From the NCBI GenBank assembly GCA_018657655.1, contig JABHWQ010000346.1, positions 1-8,180 on the forward strand: a stretch of DNA of 8,180 nucleotides. The letters run 5' to 3'. Shown piece by piece: positions 1 through 6,442 of the stretch. Positions within the stretch are counted from its first letter, which is position 1. Each line of letters begins with the position of its first letter. Under the pieces are notes generated by a model. That model saw nothing but the letters and a program-made list of their open reading frames with translations. It was not told the DNA's origin and did no database searches. The position numbers and the translations under genes were made by a program. Source of the DNA: Chloroflexota bacterium (GTDB taxonomy: Bacteria; Chloroflexota; Dehalococcoidia; SZUA-161; SpSt-899).

Positions 1-2
1 CT

Positions 3-911
3 TACGGTTTCCTGCACTGGGGTGATGGCTTTCACCATGCATGGCAGAGCGGCAACCCAACTGAGCAAAATCTGGTCTGGAACGGGCATTATTATGACCT
101 TCCGTACATGACCCTGCTGGAATTTGTCAGGACAGGCGACTGGCGTTACCTGGACTACTCGCTCTCACGTTCCCACCATCAGATGGATATTCACCAGGTG
201 CATTTCGGCCCCCAGAGCAGCTACCGGGGCTGGAACCGATACTGCCCCGCCACGGAGCATGTCCGTTATGACCCATTTGTTTCAGGAAGCTACTCCACCG
301 CAATAGTGGTTGTCCATAACAGCCAGTCGCATGCCAAAATTCAGGGGTTGCTGCACCGCTACCTGTTAACCGGAGATGAACGGGCACTGGAGGTAGTGCT
401 GGAAGCGTTGGATTGGGCGCATTCGTTCGGGGGAACCGCTGATTTCAATCAACCCCGGCGGGCAGGGCATCAGGTTATCAGCCTGGTGCAGGGTTACAAA
501 CTCACTGGAGATCAAAAATTCATCGACACCGCCCGGTTAACTTTTGAAAAGTGGCTTGATTTTTTTAATGACTTGGGGGCGGATGTGGATATGCGTTTCT
601 TTCAACTCGGATTCCTGTTCGAGGGATTTATTGATTACCATGAGGTAACCGGAGACCCCAGGGTTATTCCCTGGCTGGAGGTGGCAGTTGACTGGATGCG
701 TACTCACAGACCTGGGGACCAGTTCCCAAACATGGCTTTGGGATTAGGTTTTCTGGCGACTGAAACTGGAAAACCACACTATCTGAAATTGCAGAAAGAG
801 CACCTTACGCACTGGCAGGGAACCTGGCAGAACGCTTACAAAGACTACGCAATGCACGGAAGAAATATAGCCAGATCGCTGTTCTACCTGTCCAGACAGG
901 AAAACAAGTGA
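3..911 (+). CDS. Partial (alpha/alpha)-barrel carbohydrate-active protein, rhamnogalacturonan exolyase (PcRGLX/YetA)-like, C-terminal part
   Basis: The reading frame is open from the left edge of the window to TGA at 909-911. The gene therefore starts outside, and the first internal ATG (108) is not the true start. About 302 residues are visible. Near the edge is a WGDGFHHAW segment, then an N-G-H-Y-Y-D-L-P stretch and helical repeats marked by recurrent tGD turns (RTGDWRY, LTGDERA, LTGDQKF, VTGDPRV). This is the pattern of an (alpha/alpha) toroid. The segment HHQMDIHQVH and the later HNSQSHAKIQGLLHRYLLTGD resemble the C-terminal domain of PcRGLX/YetA-type exo-rhamnogalacturonan lyases, which release disaccharide units from pectin side regions. 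There is no signal peptide to judge because the N-terminus is missing. Alternatives are another glycoside hydrolase or lyase with the same barrel, such as an unsaturated glucuronyl hydrolase or heparinase-like protein. The fold is fairly sure; the exact substrate is inference. It converges on the broken binding-protein gene downstream. Confidence 0.6.
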   Translation, partial: YGFLHWGDGFHHAWQSGNPTEQNLVWNGHYYDLPYMTLLEFVRTGDWRYLDYSLSRSHHQMDIHQVHFGPQSSYRGWNRYCPATEHVRYDPFVSGSYSTAIVVVHNSQSHAKIQGLLHRYLLTGDERALEVVLEALDWAHSFGGTADFNQPRRAGHQVISLVQGYKLTGDQKFIDTARLTFEKWLDFFNDLGADVDMRFFQLGFLFEGFIDYHEVTGDPRVIPWLEVAVDWMRTHRPGDQFPNMALGLGFLATETGKPHYLKLQKEHLTHWQGTWQNAYKDYAMHGRNIARSLFYLSRQENK

Positions 912-937
912 GCATTCCGAGGCACAAAAGCGGGTCC

Positions 938-959
938 TGGCCATAGACCAATACGGCCA
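938..959 (-). terminator. Weak hairpin between convergent genes
   Basis: Two 8-base arms, TGGCCATA and TACGGCCA, flank a 6-base loop. Read on the minus strand the single mismatch becomes a G-U pair, so the hairpin is better in that direction. Only a short T stretch follows on the minus strand (inside gcttttg, roughly 10 bases on) and none follows on the plus strand. The hairpin lies in the 122-base space between the lyase-like gene and the binding-protein gene, where a terminator would be expected. This 912-1033 space holds nothing else recognisable. Confidence 0.25.
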
Positions 960-1033
960 ATGACGGGATCGATAGAAACAGCGAGAGTAGAGGTTAACTG
1001 CTGATTATTTTTCGGAAAGTGTTAGGAACAGCA

Positions 1034-2319
1034 TCAGGGATAATCTACGATTGCCTCTGTTGAGTAGTCTCCGCCGACTACTTTCCAAATTAAATATTTT
1101 CCACTTCCAGGATCGCCGTTGGTATCAAAATCAATAGCACCGGAAGCTCCCTCATAATTGATCTCTCCGCCACTTGCGATAATTCCTTTTGCTTTGGAGA
1201 ATTCATTTACATTGATAATTGTTCCGTTAGCACCGGTACCTGCTCCCGAGACGGCACGCAGAGCACTTGCTATAGCCGCGGGTTGGGTGGAGCCAGCCTT
1301 CTGGATAGCAAGGGCAATCAGATAAACAGCATCATAGATATGATAGGTAAAAGTAATAGGTGCATTCCCAAAGCGTGTGGAGTACTTTTCCCGGAAAAGT
1401 GAATTATTCGGATCATCAAGAGGCGCCGTGGGCAACGTACCCATCATCCCATCCAGTATTGCAGGGTGACCATTTAGAATAAAATCATAGCCAAACGGTC
1501 CATCGTTTGAAAAAAACTGGGGTGAATAATCATCGTTAAGATAACCACCCAGAAACATGTCGTGAGTAATTTCTGTGCCATCATGTACATAGGAAGCAAT
1601 ATAAATTGCTTCCGGTTGACCAGTAAAAAGCTCGTTCAAATGAGGTTTAAAATCATAGGTGGACCAATCCTGTAACTCCGGATAGGAAACATAGCTGATT
1701 ACGGTGTTTGCACCAGCCAGATATTCAAAGGATTCCCTGAATGCCTGTGCCAGACCAACACCCCATGTGGTGCTTGAATAAAGTATACCTGCCGTTTTTT
1801 TACCTAAAACATTATATACATATTCAGCCCCGATTCTGGCCTGATAGGCATCCGAGGGTGCAACGCGCCAGACTAAATCATTATCTACCAGTGTGGTGAT
1901 TTGCTGGTTTGTTGAGCCATGGGAAATCAGCAGCATTCCATTGGGTATTGTTACCTGTTGTGCTACAGCCAGTGTAACATTGGACCAGGCACGACCTCAA
2001 TCCCTTCATCACACAGGCTTTGCGCTGCTTCCACTCCCATTGTGGCAGAGCCACCGTCGTTTTTGAACACTATTTCAATTTTCCGGTTTAACACACCGCC
2101 GGATTCGTTAATTTCTTCAGCTGCCAGTATAGTTGTAAGATATGCTCCCTCATGCGACGTTCTCTCTTCCGATATTGGCAGCAGAAGGCCAATTCTTATC
2201 GGGTTGTCGTAGTGCGGCTCACCCTTATCTACCTGATACGGGTGAGAACAACCGATAAAAGCGAGAACCGCAAAGGCCAGGCTTACGATAATACCGCTGG
2301 ATAATTTGCTCACGTGCAT
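1034..2319 (-). pseudogene. LivJ-type (Peripla_BP_6) substrate-binding lipoprotein, frameshifted
   Basis: The product would be an ABC-type amino-acid or amide binding protein (periplasmic-binding fold type I) anchored as a lipoprotein. The chosen start is ATG 2319, because AGGA sits six bases upstream. A TTG at 2355 in the same frame has no such support. Residues 1-24 form a signal peptide ending in lipobox F-I-G-C (Cys24). Next come the family's first strand, IRIGLLLPIS, and the AAEEINESGGVLNRKIEIVF segment. That frame stops at TAG 1963-1965 after 118 residues. The rest continues in another frame with AWSNVTLAVAQQVTIPNGML and LLISHGSTNQ, then lobe-2 features such as TYHIYDAVYLIALAIQKAGS, to TGA 1034. 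Joined, the two parts give a normal-length family member of about 430 residues. It follows the TonB receptor by 51 bases, so it is probably the second gene of that operon. No permease or ATPase gene is visible. The family is sure and the ligand is unknown. Confidence 0.82.
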
Positions 2320-2325
2320 CAACGG

Positions 2326-2329
2326 TCCT
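2326..2329 (-). promoter_or_regulatory. Shine-Dalgarno AGGA fixing the binding-protein start
   Basis: AGGA lies six bases before ATG 2319 on the minus strand. It favours this start over the in-frame TTG at 2355 and places the hydrophobic signal-peptide core at the usual distance from the N-terminus. Confidence 0.55.
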
Positions 2330-2370
2330 ATTCCATAGTGCAATCGTATGCACAAGGGTTAACACACATT

Positions 2371-4461
2371 TCAGAAAGCTTGTGTGAAATTAATAATCAA
2401 TCGTCTTTCGAAGCCGGGAATATCGAAATCATTGAAACCGGGATAACTATACTCTTCATCAAAAATGTTATAGACCTTAATGGCGATCGTGGTCTCTTTG
2501 TCAGTCAAGAGTTTCAGAGAGTTGGAGGAGATAGTGAAATCCATCAGAAAATATGATCCCAACTCATATCTCTCTGTCCGAAATTTTGTGGGGTCGAAGA
2601 TGAAGCTGTTGATTTCGCTGGATAAACGGGAGTCTGTAAAGCGGCCTTCAAGATTCAGGTTCAGGTGGTAATTGGTAATTCTGTAATTGGTTCCAAACTT
2701 GAACATGTAAGATGGAAACAACTCGGTATCCAGTCTTATCCTTCCACGGATAGGGTGTTCTTTTTCGCTGACACTCTTTTGGAATGAAACATTTGCATAG
2801 CTCAACAAATGACGGTAATTGTGCATTGCTTCAATCTCAAGTCCGGCGGAGTTTATCCGGGCAATGTTCTCTGGCTGGATGTTTGACTGGTGACCTAATG
2901 GCAGCACCAATTCCACTTTTTCGTTGATCCTGTTTACGAACGCATTCATGTTCAGGTTTAAATTGGCTCCGAGCCGCAATCCAATTGCAGCCTCAAGGGT
3001 TTTTGCTTTTTCTGGTTTAAGGCCGGGGTTGCCCACAACGCCCTGGGGAAGGATATAGTTGGAAAACAATTGAACGGATGAAGGGGCTTTATAGGATGAC
3101 CCATACAATAGCTTAAGATAGATCGCCCCGGATAATTGATAAACGCTGGCTAATCTCAGGTTATAAACATTTCCGTAAATATTGTGTTCGTCGTATCTGA
3201 GACCTGCGGTAAAACCCAATGAATTGTTCGGATAATAAATCGACTGAAGATACACGCCTGTATTAGTAAAATTTTTCTCGCCATATTCCAAATTTTGAAG
3301 CGGAAACTTCTGGCTGTTCGAATAATTTAAGTAGTGGGTTTGCAAATCCTGAATGTCGGTTGTATGATCGAAACCAACCGTTAGATTTTTGTTTTGTGCT
3401 ATCCTATATTCAAACTCTGCATTTACATCAATCCCTCTGTACCCGACATCTCTTGAGATCCTTGTTGATGGATCAGTATCAGTATCCAGCTCATCGTTAC
3501 TTGATGGCTGGCCTTGGGCATATGCCAAAGAAAATTTTCCCGTAAAATTATCGCTCAACTCTCTGGAATAATTACTTCGCAAGTGAAAATTGTGGATACT
3601 GATCCTGTTGTTGTGAGTTAAAACAGCCCAGTCCTGAAACTCCCCAAAGCTGTCCAGCGATTGATAATTGAACTGCATATTAAACTGACCGATTCGCTCG
3701 TCCTCATAATGAAACTTGGAAAAAACACTTCGTGGTCTGGATATTTCATTCTCACTGTATTGGTCACTTCTATATAACGCTGCCCCTGGAACATTTACTG
3801 GAGAGACTCCCGACTGATCACTTCTACTCATCACTCCCGCAGCGATAAAATCAAAATTACCCGATTTCCCGCCCACCGTCACGCTTGAGCCGTAGCCATC
3901 CAAATACTTTGAGTTTCCCAAATGCATCGACAACTCGCCCCATTTCTCCAGTTTGCTCCTTCTTGTTACAATGTTGATTACACCCAAAAATGCGTTGGAG
4001 CCATATAGGGCAGAAGCTGGTCCCCTGATTATTTCGATTCTATCTATCACGCTGAGTGGAATCAATTCATTTCCCAGAAAATTCTCTGAACTAGGCCTGT
4101 ACGACACAGGCTGACCATCAATCATCACTTTTACGATACGAGACCACGAGCGCATTCCCCCGTTAATACCACGCAGGCCCAGATTGTACTGGAAACGGTC
4201 GTGCAGTAAGTTAATCCCTGCGACACTTTGCAGAGCTTCTCCCACTGTACGATATCCTCGGTCTCTAATCTATTGCTGTGTTATGATCGAAATTATTGCA
4301 GGAGCTTCACTGATCTTCTGTTCTTTTTTTGTGGCGGAGACTATGCTAATATCTACAAGTTCTTCCAGGGACATGTCCAGGAAATCGCTGATGTCTTGCG
4401 CATATGCATTGGGCCCACAGGCAAGAATACAAGCGATAAAAATCAATATAATCCTGTTCAT
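2371..4461 (-). pseudogene. TonB-dependent outer-membrane receptor with an in-frame amber codon
   Basis: The product would be an outer-membrane TonB-energised receptor (plug plus 22-strand barrel) for uptake of a siderophore, cofactor or other scarce ligand. From ATG 4461 the frame spans 696 codons, a usual family length. Residues 1-21 form a Sec signal peptide ending AYA before QD. Next comes the conserved lead-in DMSLEELVDISIVSATKKEQ and the start of the plug, APAIISIIT. At codon 64 (4270-4272) there is a TAG. The same frame then continues directly with IRDRGYRTVGEALQSVAG, so this is one gene with a nonsense codon, not two genes. The plug ends with the hallmark RGPASALYGSNAFLGVIN near residues 146-163. 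The remainder is barrel, with alternating aromatic strands and a C-terminal phenylalanine (TQAF) as expected for BAM recognition. A GTG at 4245 could only restart an incomplete plug without signal peptide. The ligand cannot be told from the sequence. Confidence 0.85.
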
Positions 4462-4469
4462 CAATATAA

Positions 4470-4475
4470 CTCCTC
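4470..4475 (-). promoter_or_regulatory. Shine-Dalgarno GAGGAG for the TonB receptor
   Basis: GAGGAG lies eight bases upstream of ATG 4461. It picks that ATG over the adjacent TTG at 4464 and over the GTG at 4245 downstream of the amber codon, which shows that the short upstream frame is the true 5' end of the receptor gene. Confidence 0.65.
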
Positions 4476-4483
4476 AAATACTC

Positions 4484-4514
4484 ACTATATCCCGGTAATG
4501 CTATCTGAGTTCAA
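4484..4514 (-). promoter_or_regulatory. Possible sigma70-type promoter for the receptor operon
   Basis: On the minus strand TTGAAC (4514-4509) and TATAGT (4489-4484) are separated by 19 bases. The -10 matches the consensus at five of six positions and the -35 at four of six, but the spacing is long. It would give a very short leader before the GAGGAG site. In AT-rich DNA such matches occur by chance, so this is only a candidate. Confidence 0.2.
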
Positions 4515-4641
4515 TATAATCAAATCCAACCAAAATGCTATTTGAAGAATTGCTGAATAACCTGTCCCCAAGACGGTACCATAAATAAATCAAGAACTCA
4601 AGTGAATGCGCTTTTTTATCTTTTCTGGTCGTATTTCTTCC

Positions 4642-4734
4642 TCAAATTGTCTTGCTTTCCAACAGTGCATTAATGATTTCTCTGTTCAGCAGTTCAACCT
4701 CATCTGAAAAGTAATCAATAATCACAATAACCAA
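4642..4734 (-). CDS. Questionable small ORF, 30 codons, possible gene remnant
   Basis: A TTG at 4734 is preceded by AGGA at six bases, and the frame runs to TGA 4642-4644. The peptide begins with a hydrophobic strand (VIVII), then an acidic, amphipathic segment (DYFSDEVELLNREIINALLE), and looks protein-like. It is far too short for a domain. It sits alone upstream of the receptor gene on the same strand. It could be a truncated piece of a larger lost gene or simply chance; I do not recognise a family. Confidence 0.15.
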   Translation of the reverse strand: MVIVIIDYFSDEVELLNREIINALLESKTI

Positions 4735-5031
4735 TTCTAATCCTCATTGTATTCTACCTAAGCTATGTGATAGATATATCATGGCAACATATCATACTCT
4801 CCACGAGACCAATCCATCTATCTCGATTCTCTTGGCTTGCACCGGGTGAATCTTGAAAATATTCACCAACTATTGTCAGTTTATGAGCTTCTGACAACTA
4901 GCCCAGCAGACTCTTTGAGGGAAGAAAATGCACATGAATTTTATACAAATGGCGGGCCCAACGGTACAGTTATCTTTTCTGCGGGATATTCCTCATGAAT
5001 TGATTGACCAATTCTGGCGGTGGTGCTTTAT

Positions 5032-6102
5032 CTATGTTCGCTTGAAAGAGGCCGTGATTGTGGCCGAGCGTATGTCCTTGCCTCTCGGTTCTATTTTCAC
5101 TACTCCCACTTTTTGGTCAAACGGCTCTTGGTCCACACTGTCGTCAAAACCCATCGAGGGTTCGATACAGATATACTCCTTCTCAGGCTCAGACCAGAGG
5201 CCGAAATGGCTAAAATCCCTAAAATCCACCCGCAGATCGATCCCCGAAGCCGGGTCTTCCAGAGTGAGTGAGCGAAGGGCTGGATTGTCCACCTGGAACA
5301 GCATAGTGGCATCCAGCTCTTCTTCTGTTCGCCGGATCGGCCTGTCAGTACCGAGCTGCAAATTCTCTCCTGTAAGCTGGCACTTGTCGTTGACTCCAAA
5401 CCTGGTAATTGAGCCGCCTTCAGGCATCACCAGACGGCAATCAGCCTTGGAACCCTTGCCGGGCACCACTGGAGCACGCAGGCCGGGGTGCCAGCCAAAG
5501 CCACAGAACATTGTCTCGGTCCCTGTGTTGGTCACCTCGAATGTTATGCTCAGCGAATTCCCCTTCAGCGCGTAAGTGAGCTCGAGTTCAAAATCAAAAG
5601 GAAAATTCTCCCTAATTTCCGGCGTGTGAATCATCCTGTAGCGAATGTGGGCATCTTCCTGCTTGCCGGTTTCGACTATTTCGAACATGCTGGTGCGAGC
5701 AAACCCGTGCCCGTCCAAGCGGATTACCTTATCTCCCACCCTGGTCACTCCGTACTTGATTCCTCCCACGCATGGAAACATGACCGTTGCGTGCCCGCCC
5801 CAACCCGATTCCGGCTTATCAATACATGAATCGTACCACAGCAGTGGGATCTCCGCGCCCGTGGCAGGATCGGTCACCCGGAACCCGATAACTTCGCAGC
5901 CCTGGCGATTTATCAGCGCATGAGAGCCACTATCGGTATCCAACAGTTTGTCAATTTTGTTTGTGCTATCTGTCAAAACCTGGTATTCATCCACTTTATC
6001 AGCCTTCTTTCTGCCGCACCCCGGAACTATCAAACCACTTAGTCCCAGTATTGCAGCCGTGTCCTTGATAAACAAACGGCGGCTCGGCTCATTCTTCTTC
6101 AT
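5032..6102 (-). CDS. Aldose 1-epimerase-like protein (galactose mutarotase fold), predicted Tat-exported lipoprotein
   Basis: This is a 356-residue protein starting at ATG 6102 with AGGGGG six bases upstream and ending at TAG 5032-5034. The N-terminus combines a twin-arginine motif S-R-R-L-F-I-K (residues 7-13), a hydrophobic stretch and a lipobox V-P-G-C with Cys29. It should therefore be exported folded and lipid-anchored. The body has aldose-1-epimerase landmarks in order: GGHATVMFPCVGGI (about 102-115), GHGFAR with His132, GWHPGL with His205, and YICIEPSMG with Glu314. In the family, conserved His residues and this Glu interconvert alpha and beta anomers of aldoses. All three sites are present, so activity is plausible; the sugar is unknown. 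Most family members are cytoplasmic, so the export signal is the notable feature and suggests action on envelope or imported sugars. It is separated from wlbA by 337 bases and a terminator-like hairpin, so it probably has its own promoter. A non-catalytic sugar-binding role is possible. Confidence 0.85.
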   Translation of the reverse strand: MKKNEPSRRLFIKDTAAILGLSGLIVPGCGRKKADKVDEYQVLTDSTNKIDKLLDTDSGSHALINRQGCEVIGFRVTDPATGAEIPLLWYDSCIDKPESGWGGHATVMFPCVGGIKYGVTRVGDKVIRLDGHGFARTSMFEIVETGKQEDAHIRYRMIHTPEIRENFPFDFELELTYALKGNSLSITFEVTNTGTETMFCGFGWHPGLRAPVVPGKGSKADCRLVMPEGGSITRFGVNDKCQLTGENLQLGTDRPIRRTEEELDATMLFQVDNPALRSLTLEDPASGIDLRVDFRDFSHFGLWSEPEKEYICIEPSMGFDDSVDQEPFDQKVGVVKIEPRGKDIRSATITASFKRT

Positions 6103-6439
6103 CGGATGCCCCCTGTCGTATTCTCGATCTATAATAAACTCCCAGGAATTCCTCTCACGGCCAGTGTACCGATAATTCTTTATCGATATGACTCCGGATA
6201 TAAGGGTAATACTCTTCCTGGGAAATTCTGTCTCACTAATTTATTGGAGACCAGCAGAAAAAACATGTCCCGCAGCCCCTTCATTTTGTTTGAACAGTCC
6301 TTGGTACGCTACTATTTCTTATGGGTACATGGATGAAATGCAGTAGAACGAACCTGCTGTTTCGGCGGGAACTCGCAATCATCAATCAAGGAACGCAACT
6401 AAACGAACAACCCCAAAAAGTGAGTTACCTAATTGTCAC
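6103..6439. other. Intergenic gap with palindromes, no convincing gene
   Basis: These 337 bases lie between the wlbA-like stop and the mutarotase start, both on the minus strand. The gap should hold the mutarotase promoter, but no clear -35/-10 pair was found. It contains a perfect 10-base palindrome, AGGAATTCCT (6144-6153), and an 8-base palindrome, TATCGATA (6181-6188). A 9-base inverted repeat, TCCCAGGAA/TTCCTGGGA (6140-6148 and 6215-6223), brackets these. They could be operator sites, but arms of this size can arise by chance. A plus-strand frame of 76 codons from ATG 6106 has no ribosome site and no recognisable motif and is not called. Confidence 0.45.
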
Positions 6440-6442
6440 TCA
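6415..6442 (-). terminator. Terminator-like hairpin overlapping the wlbA-like stop codon
   Basis: On the minus strand the stop TGA begins an 8-base stem, TGAGTGAC pairing with GTAACTCA (one G-A mismatch), around a 6-base loop. After one C comes TTTTT (6419-6415). The stem-loop plus T-run order fits an intrinsic terminator ending the glycosyltransferase/wlbA transcript. The stem is weak, with few G-C pairs and a short T-run, so efficiency may be low. Confidence 0.4.

Larger units (their letters stand above)
4462..5031. other. AT-rich intergenic gap without a convincing gene
   Basis: This 570-base stretch lies between the mutarotase stop and the receptor start. It includes a very AT-rich core; row 4681-4740 has 19 G/C in 60 by hand count. 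Two short open frames were noticed. One is a 30-codon minus-strand frame (4642-4734, TTG start with AGGA six bases before), reading LVIVIIDYFSDEVELLNRE near its start. The other is a 74-codon plus-strand frame (4774-4998) with no good start, ending GGPNGTVIFSAGYSS. Neither matches a family I recognise. They may be chance or remnants of a decayed gene. A short inverted repeat, GAATTG-6-CAATTC (4997-5014), lies just past the mutarotase stop and lacks a T-run. No tRNA or repeat array is visible. Confidence 0.5.

Noticed and set aside
1963..1999. Programmed ribosomal frameshift in the binding-protein gene
   Set aside because: No slippery heptamer or strong downstream structure was seen, and binding proteins of this family are not known to use frameshifting.
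2371..4245. Separate 624-residue receptor gene starting at GTG 4245
   Set aside because: The sequence upstream in the same frame encodes the missing plug start, signal peptide and a strong GAGGAG site, so the gene begins at 4461.
4270..4272. Amber codon reassignment or pyrrolysine insertion in the receptor
   Set aside because: TAG is used as a normal stop at the end of the mutarotase gene (5032-5034). The residue position is an ordinary plug-domain site, and a single C-to-T change from CAG explains it.
4774..4998. Plus-strand open frame of 74 codons ending in TGA
   Set aside because: It has no ATG and no GTG/TTG with a ribosome site. It is kept only as a possible remnant within the gap note.
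4928..5575. Plus-strand ORF of 215 codons with a GAGGGA-like site upstream of ATG
   Set aside because: Most of it is antisense to the well-supported mutarotase gene. The peptide has no recognisable motif and is rich in Ser/Pro/Arg as shadow frames are.
6106..6336. Plus-strand ORF of 76 codons in the gap
   Set aside because: It has no ribosome site, no family motif and ordinary composition. A frame of this length is expected by chance.
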